In this document: piece after piece, positions 6,806-11,930 of the stretch
Layout of the letters: every line of letters starts with the position of its first letter
How positions within the stretch are numbered: the stretch's first letter is position 1
Source of the DNA: CAZMVU01 sp964569295
GTDB lineage: Bacteria; Hydrogenedentota; Hydrogenedentia; Hydrogenedentales; JAGMZX01
Assembly: GCA_964569295.1 (NCBI GenBank)
Contig: CAZMVU010000154.1
Coordinates: forward strand, 1-11,930
Direction: 5' to 3'
DNA length: 11,930 bases
Notes under the pieces: model-generated
Told to the model about the DNA's origin: nothing
Seen by the model: the letters and a program-made list of their open reading frames with translations, nothing else
Databases searched by the model: none
Made by a program: the position numbers and the translations under genes

Positions 6806-8119
6806 ATGGCAAACCTCGCCTGCCTCGGAGGCAAACCCGTCCGCACCGGCGGCAAGCTGGCCACTTGGCCGGTCAGTGATGCAAAAGACGCCCAGCTCGT
6901 AGCGGCCATCGCGAAGTCGAACCGCTGGTCGTTCGACGGCCCCTATGAGTGGGAGTTCGCCGAGAAGTTCACGGCGTACCAAGGCGCCAAGTATGGTATG
7001 TGTTGTATCAATGGTACGGTAGGTATTCAACTTGCCCTCGAGGCGCTTGATATCGGCGCGTACGATGAGGTGATTGTGCCCGGGATGACCTGGCAGGCCA
7101 CGGCCTCCGGCTGCCTGGATGTCAACGCGGTCCCTATTCTGACCGACGTCGATCCGGAGACGTGGTGTCTCGACCTCGACGCGGTGGAAGCGAACATTAC
7201 GGAGCGCACCAAGGCGGTCATCGTCGTGCACCTTTATGGTTCGACCTGCAACCTCGATCAGCTCGTCAGGCTTTGCAAGAAGCATAACCTCGCCTTGATT
7301 GAAGACTGTGCCCACCAGCACGGCACATTCTGGAAGGGTAAGGGCGTGGGCTCCTTCGGCGATGTGAGTTCCTGGAGCTTCCAGGAATCGAAAACATTGA
7401 CCGGTGGGGAGGGCGGCTTCAATATGTGCAAGACCAAGAAGCTGTTCGAGCGTCTCTACGCACTGCGAAACTGCGGGCGGCACTACGAGGCCGACCCGCC
7501 TGTTTTCGGCATGAACACGCCGGCCGACCCGGCCAAGGCGCCGCACGGCGGCAACTACCGTATCGGCGAGTTTCAGGCGGCCATGCTGCTGGGCGGGCTT
7601 CGGCGGCTCGACAAACAGGTGAAGCTGCGCGACAAAAACGCCATCTACCTGAACAGCCTGCTCGAACAGATTCCCGGTATTCGTGTGATGAAGCGCCACA
7701 AGCAGATCACCCAACAGAACTACTTCAACTTCGCTTTCCGCATCGACCCCGAAGAACTGGGCGTCGAGAACCGCGTTTTCTGCCACGCGCTCAACGTTGA
7801 ACTCGGGTTCGAAGAGGGCTTCGAGCCGCCCTATGATCCGCTCAACAACTGTGGCCTCTATAAGCCGCACACGAAGCCACGCTACAACATCTCGAAAGCG
7901 TACTGGAAGGCCATTGATCCGGCGCGCTTCAAGCTGCCCGTTTGCGAAGAGGCCAACTACAAGACCGGCGTCGTGGTCCATCAGGTCATGCTGATGAACA
8001 AGAAGGCCGACATGGAGATGGTCGCCGGCGCCGTGAAGAAGCTGGTCGAACACAAAGACGAGCTCAAGAAGGTGAAACTGCCTCAGCAGAAGAAGTACAA
8101 GGCGCTCGGCGCCACCTGA
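6806..8119 (+). CDS. DegT/DnrJ/EryC1/StrS family aminotransferase, 437 aa
   Basis: This is a PLP-dependent enzyme of the sugar aminotransferase type, which moves an amino group, usually from Glu or Gln, onto a keto-sugar or keto-cyclitol. Fold-type I landmarks are intact: the phosphate-binding loop NGTVGIQLAL (residues 69-78), the stacking region MTWQAT (94-99), the PLP-nitrogen Asp in IEDCAHQHG (D167), and the Schiff-base lysine K196 in SFQESKTLTGGEGG. The GGNYRIGEFQAAM segment is also typical. The ATG at 6806 follows GGAGGA with an 8-base gap. Length is slightly above the common 370-430 residues because of a charged Lys-rich tail (KKLVEHKDELKKVKL...). No sugar-nucleotide synthesis genes adjoin it, so the substrate is unknown. 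It has its own promoter and terminator and looks monocistronic. Confidence 0.93.
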   Translation: MANLACLGGKPVRTGGKLATWPVSDAKDAQLVAAIAKSNRWSFDGPYEWEFAEKFTAYQGAKYGMCCINGTVGIQLALEALDIGAYDEVIVPGMTWQATASGCLDVNAVPILTDVDPETWCLDLDAVEANITERTKAVIVVHLYGSTCNLDQLVRLCKKHNLALIEDCAHQHGTFWKGKGVGSFGDVSSWSFQESKTLTGGEGGFNMCKTKKLFERLYALRNCGRHYEADPPVFGMNTPADPAKAPHGGNYRIGEFQAAMLLGGLRRLDKQVKLRDKNAIYLNSLLEQIPGIRVMKRHKQITQQNYFNFAFRIDPEELGVENRVFCHALNVELGFEEGFEPPYDPLNNCGLYKPHTKPRYNISKAYWKAIDPARFKLPVCEEANYKTGVVVHQVMLMNKKADMEMVAGAVKKLVEHKDELKKVKLPQQKKYKALGAT

Positions 8120-8148
8120 TAGCAACACAACAAACCAAGTTCCCCGCT

Positions 8149-8184
8149 CCGCCCGCAGGCCCGTGTTTGCGGGCGGTTCCTTTT
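8149..8184 (+). terminator. Intrinsic terminator after the aminotransferase gene
   Basis: CCGCCCGCA (8149-8157) pairs perfectly with TGCGGGCGG (8168-8176), giving a 9-bp GC-rich stem with a 10-base loop, followed by TTCCTTTT. It lies 30 bases past the aminotransferase stop codon. Confidence 0.85.
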
Positions 8185-8377
8185 GGCTGGTGCAGTTCTG
8201 CCACTACCAATCCGTGCCCTAAAGATCGCAACGGGCAATAAACCAGGACAAAACTTCGGGCATCATCGGCAACCTGTTGCAGCACCACGCCTTATCGAGC
8301 CTGAAAAGTGCGGGGGCCGGGAGAGCCGTTGCCCCCAACCGCCGTCTTGGGCACATGCGTTAAGTTTCGGCTCGCGC

Positions 8378-8428
8378 AATTCTTTAGCCGATTGCCGTGA
8401 GCCGTTTCCCATACGTCATACAACTCCC
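8378..8428 (+). repeat. 51-bp interspersed repeat, copy 1
   Basis: This runs from AATTCTTTAGCCG to ACAACTCCC and matches 11880-11930 with one mismatch (A at 8391, T in the other copy). GCGTTAAGTT (8357-8366) lies just upstream, as GCGTTAACTT lies upstream of copy 2. Copies of 51 bp with 50 identities 3.5 kb apart cannot be chance. Confidence 0.9.
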
Positions 8429-8483
8429 TGGTATCAGCGCGGGTAGCGGTTCTGGCCCACCCGCTGTTTCTATCAGTCAAGAC

Positions 8484-8520
8484 GTAGGCGCACTTTGGAC
8501 TGCGGGGGCTTGCCACCGCT
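8484..8520 (+). repeat. Left arm of inner inverted repeat
   Basis: The arm begins GTAGGCGCACTTTGGACTG and ends GCTTGCCACCGCT. It matches the reverse complement of 8700-8737 with two mismatches and one single-base gap. It contains an imperfect palindrome around GGGGGCTTGCCACC. Similar hairpin sequences recur in PVC-type genomes as I recall them; a search would be needed to confirm this. Confidence 0.85.
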
Positions 8521-8699
8521 TTTCCCGCAAAGGCCGTGGGTAGACGCTGGCGCGCAAGCCGGGAGAAAAGAGCCCCGTGGCCTCCAGCCCAAGTGGCCTG
8601 CTCATGAGCCCGAGAAGGATTCAAGGACACCGCTGGCGACTGCGTACGGTTGCTCTCCCGCCTTGGACAAATGCATGCACTTCAGCCCACGCGCGCAAT

Positions 8700-8737
8700 A
8701 GCGGTGGCAAGCCACCACAGTCCAAAGTGGCGCCTAC
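8700..8737 (-). repeat. Right arm of inner inverted repeat
   Basis: This is the inverted partner of 8484-8520, with about 35 of 38 aligned positions identical. It contains the perfect palindrome GGTGGC-AA-GCCACC. The arms are about 180 bp apart, and the DNA between them is not itself clearly symmetric. Confidence 0.85.
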
Positions 8738-8813
8738 AGCATGGCTATCCCCGCCGCACGCTGGTAGTTCCTATCACGGGACCGATTGCCGAACCAGGTG
8801 CGCCGCATCGCAC

Positions 8814-8832
8814 CAAACGGCTAAAGAATTAC
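8814..8832 (-). repeat. Inverted end copy of the interspersed repeat
   Basis: These 19 bases are the exact reverse complement of 11878-11896 and match the start of copy 1 (8378-8394) with one mismatch. With copy 1 they form outer inverted ends around the inner arms. Confidence 0.85.
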
Positions 8833-9037
8833 TGGATGTGATGTTGGCTGCCTTTTCTTTCGCGTGAAAGGTGCGGCTGGATCAGTCCCGTAGCTTGCCT
8901 GTGTTGGAATTGTCGTCCGCCGGTACTTTTGATTGTCGCTCATCGGCACCGTTGGAATCGTGCATGCTGGCGGGGTGTGGCGGCTGTCGAAGAGTTGGCC
9001 GTTCTTGGCCAACGTGGCTATTGTGGCCCGGCGTAGT

Positions 9038-9068
9038 TTGCTTCTGTGGGCATGGGCTCGCTACACTT
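9038..9068 (+). promoter_or_regulatory. Promoter of the DJ-1/TIM-barrel/ferredoxin operon
   Basis: TACACT (9063-9068) lies inside the 16-bp sequence at 9056-9071 that is identical to 6711-6726 upstream of the aminotransferase gene. TTGCTT (9038-9043) is a possible -35 with a long 19-bp spacer. The leader to the ATG at 9122 would be about 45-50 bases. Confidence 0.45.
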
Positions 9069-9121
9069 GTACTTGGGCAGAAGATGCCGGAAGAAAGCGA
9101 GAAAATTGGAGGAAAACGATT

Positions 9122-9673
9122 ATGGCGAAGGTGCTTGTGCCGCTCGCGGCCGGGTGCGAAGAGCTGGAAGCGGTTACTATTATCGATCTGCTGCGCCGGG
9201 CGAATATCGATGTGACCACGGCGGGGCTCGACGACAAACCGGTAATAGCAAGCCGGGGTACGGTGCTTGTGCCCGATACCACGCTTGATGAGGCGTTGCG
9301 GGAATCCTACGACATGGTGGTTCTGCCGGGCGGCCTGCCAGGGGCGGACAACCTCGCCAACGATGCGCGGATCATGCAGTGTGTGCAGCAGATGGCCACG
9401 GACGGCAAATTGATTGGGGCCATCTGTGCCGCGCCGCGGGTGCTGGCCAAGAGCGGCTTGCTCGACGGCAAGCATGCCACGGCGTACCCGGGTATTCTCG
9501 ATGGCGGCGATTTCCCGAACATCACCTACACGGGCACCGCGTTCGAGAAGGCGGGCAAGATCATTACCGGGCGGGGGCCGGGCGTGGCCCTCGACTTCGC
9601 CCTTGAAATTATCGAGTTGTTGACGGATGCCGACAATCGGCGTAATGTGGAGCAAGCGCTCGTACGCTCATAA
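9122..9673 (+). CDS. DJ-1/PfpI family protein (YajL-like), 183 aa
   Basis: This is a cytoplasmic protein of the DJ-1/ThiJ/YajL group, which handles oxidative or reactive-carbonyl stress; glyoxalase and deglycase activities have been reported for the family. The whole domain is present at normal length. The reactive cysteine is C102 in the nucleophile elbow IGAICAAP, and the companion acid is E16 in CEELEAV, matching human DJ-1 C106 and E18. Other family landmarks are DLLRRANIDVTTAGL, VVLPGGLPGADNL and ITGRGPGVALDFAL. The ATG at 9122 follows GGAGG with a 9-base gap; upstream extension of the frame adds nothing DJ-1-like. It leads a run of five same-strand genes that ends at fdxA. An iron-sulfur protein in the same operon would fit a redox-stress setting, but that is inference. 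Confidence 0.93.
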   Translation: MAKVLVPLAAGCEELEAVTIIDLLRRANIDVTTAGLDDKPVIASRGTVLVPDTTLDEALRESYDMVVLPGGLPGADNLANDARIMQCVQQMATDGKLIGAICAAPRVLAKSGLLDGKHATAYPGILDGGDFPNITYTGTAFEKAGKIITGRGPGVALDFALEIIELLTDADNRRNVEQALVRS

Positions 9674-9696
9674 TGGGCCAGGGATGCGGATGAACC

Positions 9697-9987
9697 ATGG
9701 CTGGCGGATTTCGTGACATAGAGCCGATCGGAAAGATTGGCGGAGCCGACGCGCCCACGTCGCGCAAGGGGTCACAGGGCGAAGGGGGCGAGGGCCCGCA
9801 ACGTGTGGCCATTCGCGGGGAGATTGTCGCGATACACCGCCGCAATATTCACCATGACGGCGAGAGCCACGTGCTCGATGTATCGGTGGGGGGCGAGGAG
9901 CACACGGAGATTACCGTGCGCGTGCCGTCCCGGGCCTATGGGGCCATCGAGGGCCGCCGCGTGGTCATGTATCTTTTGGAACCGTGA
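9697..9987 (+). CDS. Small hypothetical protein, 96 aa
   Basis: I do not recognise this family. It begins 23 bases after the DJ-1 stop and ends 53 bases before the next gene's start. An in-frame stop immediately upstream makes the ATG at 9697 the first possible one; the ribosome site is weak. Residues 1-33 are Gly/Ser-rich and probably flexible (SRKGSQGEGGEG). Residues 34-95 alternate hydrophobic and polar positions, suggesting a small beta-rich domain (VAIRGEIVAIHRRN, SHVLDVSVGG, TEITVRVPSRAY, RRVVMYLLEP). There are no Cys residues and no membrane segment. The conserved-looking beta pattern and tight operon position argue for a real gene. Confidence 0.6.
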   Translation: MAGGFRDIEPIGKIGGADAPTSRKGSQGEGGEGPQRVAIRGEIVAIHRRNIHHDGESHVLDVSVGGEEHTEITVRVPSRAYGAIEGRRVVMYLLEP

Positions 9988-10040
9988 GCGCGAGCCGGCC
10001 GCAACGCGTGCAGTGAACCAGCAAGGAAGGAGACCGCCCC

Positions 10041-10886
10041 ATGTTTTTCTCGGGTATAAGCGACGAAGCAGGCCAGCCAATTGAAACCCAGATAAAGGCG
10101 CACCAGGAACTGGGCTGGAAGCACCTCGAGTTGCGCTGCGTCGATTCGGTAAACATCACCCAATTGCCGGACGACAAGTTCGAGGATGTCTGTGCAAAGC
10201 TCGCGGCGGCGGGCATGCAGGTGTCGTGTTTCGGCAGTGCGATTGCCAACTGGGCGCGGCCCATCACGAGCGATCCCCAGGTGGATGTGGACGACCTTAC
10301 CCGCGCCATTCCACGCATGAAAAGGCTGAATGTGCCGTTCATTCGCGTCATGAGCTATCCCAACGATCCCGACAACCCGCTGCCGGACAACCAATGGCGT
10401 GAAGAATCCATCAAGCGGATGAAGAACTTGGCGAAGATTGCGGAAGATGGCGGCATCACCATGGTGCATGAGAACTGCTCGGGCTGGGGCGGCCAGTCCG
10501 CCGAGAACAGCAACATCCTGTTGGGCGAGGTAAACAGCCCGGCGCTCAAGGTGGTATTCGACACCGGGAACCCCGTTACCTACGGGCAGGACGCCTGGGA
10601 CTACTACCAGAAGGTCTACGACGACATTGTTTATGTGCATATCAAAGATGCCAAGCGGGTCAATGGACAGGACGAATACGTCTATTGCGGGGAGGGCGAA
10701 GGCTATGTGAGCGAGATCGTGGGCGACCTGCTCGAACGCGGCTACGACGGCGGGTTCTCCATCGAGCCGCACCTCGCCGCCGTTATTCACACCGGCCAGT
10801 CGACAGACGATACGGAACGCCTGTATCAATCCTATACCGAGTATGGGCGGCGGCTTATGAAACTTGTGGATGCATTGAGGCCGTAA
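10041..10886 (+). CDS. Sugar phosphate isomerase/epimerase-type TIM barrel protein, 281 aa
   Basis: This belongs to the xylose-isomerase-like TIM-barrel (AP endonuclease family 2) superfamily, soluble enzymes that isomerise, epimerise or dehydrate sugars and inositols with a divalent metal. The four expected metal ligands are in order: E144 (MVHENCSGW), D174 (VVFDTGNP), H200 (VYVHIKDA) and E242 (FSIEPHL). The start FFSGISDEAG and the segment LGWKHLELR match the first barrel strands. The length is normal. The ATG at 10041 follows AAGGAAGGAG with about 9 bases of spacing. The exact substrate cannot be told; the family includes inosose dehydratase (IolE), hydroxypyruvate isomerase and ketose 3-epimerases. 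It is third in the DJ-1 to fdxA gene run. Confidence 0.92.
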   Translation: MFFSGISDEAGQPIETQIKAHQELGWKHLELRCVDSVNITQLPDDKFEDVCAKLAAAGMQVSCFGSAIANWARPITSDPQVDVDDLTRAIPRMKRLNVPFIRVMSYPNDPDNPLPDNQWREESIKRMKNLAKIAEDGGITMVHENCSGWGGQSAENSNILLGEVNSPALKVVFDTGNPVTYGQDAWDYYQKVYDDIVYVHIKDAKRVNGQDEYVYCGEGEGYVSEIVGDLLERGYDGGFSIEPHLAAVIHTGQSTDDTERLYQSYTEYGRRLMKLVDALRP

Positions 10887-10907
10887 AGAAGGGATACCGC
10901 GCCAATT

Positions 10908-11054
10908 ATGAAAATGACGAGGCTGCGCGAGTTTGTGGCGGCGGTGATGGCGCTCATTGCCGTTTGTCTTCTTTTTGTCGGCGTCGCGATTGTCGCGGGT
11001 TGGGATATCCCCGGCATTCGCGCCATCGCGAATATACTGGGTGTCGAGCGGTGA
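10908..11054 (+). CDS. Small single-pass membrane protein, 48 aa
   Basis: A short reading frame starts 21 bases after the TIM-barrel stop: MKMTRLREFVAAV..., ending ANILGVER. Residues 1-8 are basic, about residues 9-31 form one strongly hydrophobic segment (FVAAVMALIAV..LLFVGVAIVAGW), and a short polar tail follows. This is the pattern of a small inner-membrane protein with a basic cytoplasmic start. A purine-rich AAGAAGGG lies about 14 bases upstream, a weak and distant ribosome site. A second Met codon two codons later is an alternative start. An uncleaved signal peptide remnant is another reading. No family is recognised. Location inside a same-strand operon supports it. Confidence 0.5.
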   Translation: MKMTRLREFVAAVMALIAVCLLFVGVAIVAGWDIPGIRAIANILGVER

Positions 11055-11186
11055 GACCGCGCCGGGAATAAATGGGGCCGCCCAATTGATTCCCCCCAAT
11101 ACCCGGTGCGTACCATCGGCCGTAAGCGCGGGTAGATGTAGCCCCGCGTGTATCTTCACATACCATGGAACAGGAGGCTTGTTAAG

Positions 11187-11528
11187 ATGGCTTTTGTTGT
11201 TTGCGAGCCGTGCATCAAGTGCAAATATACCGACTGCGTAGACGTGTGTCCCGTGGCCTGTTTTCACGAGGGCGAAACCATGCTCGTTATTGATCCGGAT
11301 GAGTGCATCGACTGCGGCGTGTGCGTGGACGAATGCCCGGTCGAGGCGATCTTCTCGGAAGACGACGTGCCGGAGAAGTGGAAGGAGTTCATTGCGCTCA
11401 ATGCCAAGTACGGCGCCGAATGGCCCGTTATCGAAGAGGGCAAGGAACCGCTTGATACGGCGGACGAGTTCAAGGATGTCGAGAGCAAGATGGAGCACTT
11501 CAGCCCCGAGGCGGGCGAAGGCAGTTAA
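11187..11528 (+). CDS. fdxA: Seven-iron ferredoxin, 113 aa
   Basis: This is a small soluble electron carrier with one [3Fe-4S] and one [4Fe-4S] cluster. Sequence and length match Azotobacter ferredoxin I closely: MAFVV, CIKCKYTDC, CPV.CF, DPDECIDC, AIFSEDDVPE and a WP.I...K.PL segment. By that alignment C9, C17 and C50 bind the 3Fe cluster and C21, C40, C43 and C46 bind the 4Fe cluster; all seven are present. C12 and C25 match the non-ligand cysteines of ferredoxin I. C6 is an additional cysteine where ferredoxin I has Thr. The tail is slightly longer and acidic. The ATG at 11187 follows AGGAGG with a 9-base gap, and a strong terminator follows. The 132-base gap before it is the longest in the operon, so a second promoter there is possible. 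Confidence 0.95.
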   Translation: MAFVVCEPCIKCKYTDCVDVCPVACFHEGETMLVIDPDECIDCGVCVDECPVEAIFSEDDVPEKWKEFIALNAKYGAEWPVIEEGKEPLDTADEFKDVESKMEHFSPEAGEGS

Positions 11529-11551
11529 CCGCACAACAACCACCGGCTCCC

Positions 11552-11594
11552 ACCGGAGGATGCGCCTTGCTCGGCGCATCCTCCGGTTCTTTTG
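11552..11594 (+). terminator. Intrinsic terminator after fdxA
   Basis: A perfect 15-bp stem (11552-11566 with 11573-11587) closes a 6-base loop and is followed by a T-rich TTCTTTT tail. The stem arms read A-CCGGAGGATGCGCC and its complement. It lies about 25 bases past the fdxA stop and ends the operon. Confidence 0.92.
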
Positions 11595-11879
11595 GTGGGG
11601 TGCAGGAGGGGCGTTGCCCCATACGCGTTAACTTAAGGATACAGCCCTGACAGTACCGCCTTGCATCATCACTTGAGCAAACAAAGGGACTGTCCTCGCG
11701 AGTCCGCGAGCAGGGACTGTTCCCCGGTTGTGGGTTCGTGGTTCAGGACGGCTTGGGATTTGGAGCTTGGGCGTGTTTCCGGAGCGCCGAAGGCGCGGCT
11801 CCATACCAGCCTGGGCCGCAGGCCCAGGTGGTGAATGGGTGTTTTTTCCAGCGCTGAAAGCGCGCGCTATAAAAACCGT
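11595..11879. repeat. Hairpin-rich non-coding stretch
   Basis: No gene is seen. In order it holds GGGGC-GTT-GCCCC (11608-11620), GCGTTAACTT (11625-11634), CTCGCG-AGTC-CGCGAG (11695-11710) flanked by direct GGGACTGT repeats (11686-11693 and 11713-11720), a GGAGCGCCGAAGGCGCGGCTCC hairpin split as GGAGC...GCTCC around GCC-GAA-GGC (11781-11802), and CCTGGGCC-GCA-GGCCCAGG (11810-11828). These resemble REP-type palindromic units. Confidence 0.7.
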
Positions 11880-11930
11880 AATTCTTTAGCCGTTTGCCGT
11901 GAGCCGTTTCCCATACGTCATACAACTCCC
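11880..11930 (+). repeat. 51-bp interspersed repeat, copy 2 (at window edge)
   Basis: It matches 8378-8428 at 50 of 51 positions and may continue past the window. Bases 11878-11896 also occur inverted at 8814-8832. Confidence 0.9.

Larger units (their letters stand above)
8185..9030. other. Repeat-rich non-coding island between terminator and DJ-1 operon
   Basis: No credible gene is seen on either strand: frames are short, lack ribosome sites and run through repeats. The stretch holds a GGGGGC-N13-GCCCCC dyad (8312-8336), a copy of the 51-bp repeat (8378-8428), a pair of long inverted arms (8484-8520 and 8700-8737) and an inverted copy of the repeat end (8814-8832). Sequence between the arms and from 8835 to 9030 shows nothing I can name. 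Confidence 0.7.

Noticed and set aside
6749..8128. 459-codon minus-strand frame opposite the aminotransferase gene
   Set aside because: The plus strand encodes an intact aminotransferase with all PLP motifs. The mirror frame is a GC-rich codon-bias shadow.
8577..8867. 96-codon plus-strand frame in the non-coding island
   Set aside because: It runs through an inverted-repeat arm, has no ribosome site and shows no protein-like pattern.
8185..9030. tRNA or structured RNA gene in the island
   Set aside because: I looked for cloverleaf pairing and T-loop sequence and found none; visible structure is explained by repeats.
9936..11579. 547-codon minus-strand frame crossing the TIM-barrel, small membrane protein and fdxA genes
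   Set aside because: It spans two clearly real plus-strand genes and their spacers and shows no recognisable domain, so it is a shadow despite its length.
11743..11925. Minus-strand peptide YDVWETAHGKRLKN, also readable near 8380-8430
   Set aside because: The peptide repeats only because the 51-bp DNA repeat does. The frames are short, differ outside the repeat and lack ribosome sites.

Overview
The window reads as GC-rich bacterial DNA from a free-living, probably environmental organism that secretes calcium-binding proteins and handles carbohydrates. The long alternating Glu-Gly linkers, the secreted EF-hand protein, a BNR-repeat 'sialidase-like' protein, a xylose-isomerase-like TIM barrel and interspersed hairpin repeats together suggest Candidatus Hydrogenedentes or a PVC-type (Planctomycetes/Lentisphaerae/Verrucomicrobia) relative. 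That placement is inference; the window has no rRNA or other marker gene.

Layout. 1-1846 (minus): a secreted protein, cut off at the window edge, built from two copies of a ~180-200 residue module, four canonical EF-hands between them, and a Glu-Gly tract after each module. 2087-2842 (plus): an unrecognised soluble protein, divergent from the first gene. 2956-4647 (minus): a secreted BNR/Asp-box beta-propeller protein of the sialidase superfamily with a C-terminal beta-rich domain. 5049-6587 (plus): a sodium:solute symporter, divergent from the sialidase-like gene. 6806-8119 (plus): a PLP-dependent DegT/DnrJ/EryC1/StrS aminotransferase, followed by a strong terminator.

8185-9030 is a non-coding island of about 0.85 kb. 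It holds nested inverted repeats and one copy of a 51-bp repeat that returns at the right edge of the window.

9122-11528 (plus) is a probable operon: a DJ-1/YajL-like protein, a small unknown protein, a sugar phosphate isomerase/epimerase-type TIM barrel, a 48-residue single-pass membrane protein, and a seven-iron ferredoxin (fdxA). A 15-bp stem terminator ends it. 11595-11930 is a second repeat-rich non-coding stretch with several hairpins.

How the parts may work together. The sialidase-like protein and the symporter start back-to-back and could pair glycan processing with uptake of the product. The aminotransferase gene and the DJ-1 operon share an identical 16-bp sequence that contains a -10-like hexamer, so they may be expressed together. 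The least explained features are the modular repeat family, the duplicated EF-hand/Glu-Gly surface protein, and three proteins I could not assign.
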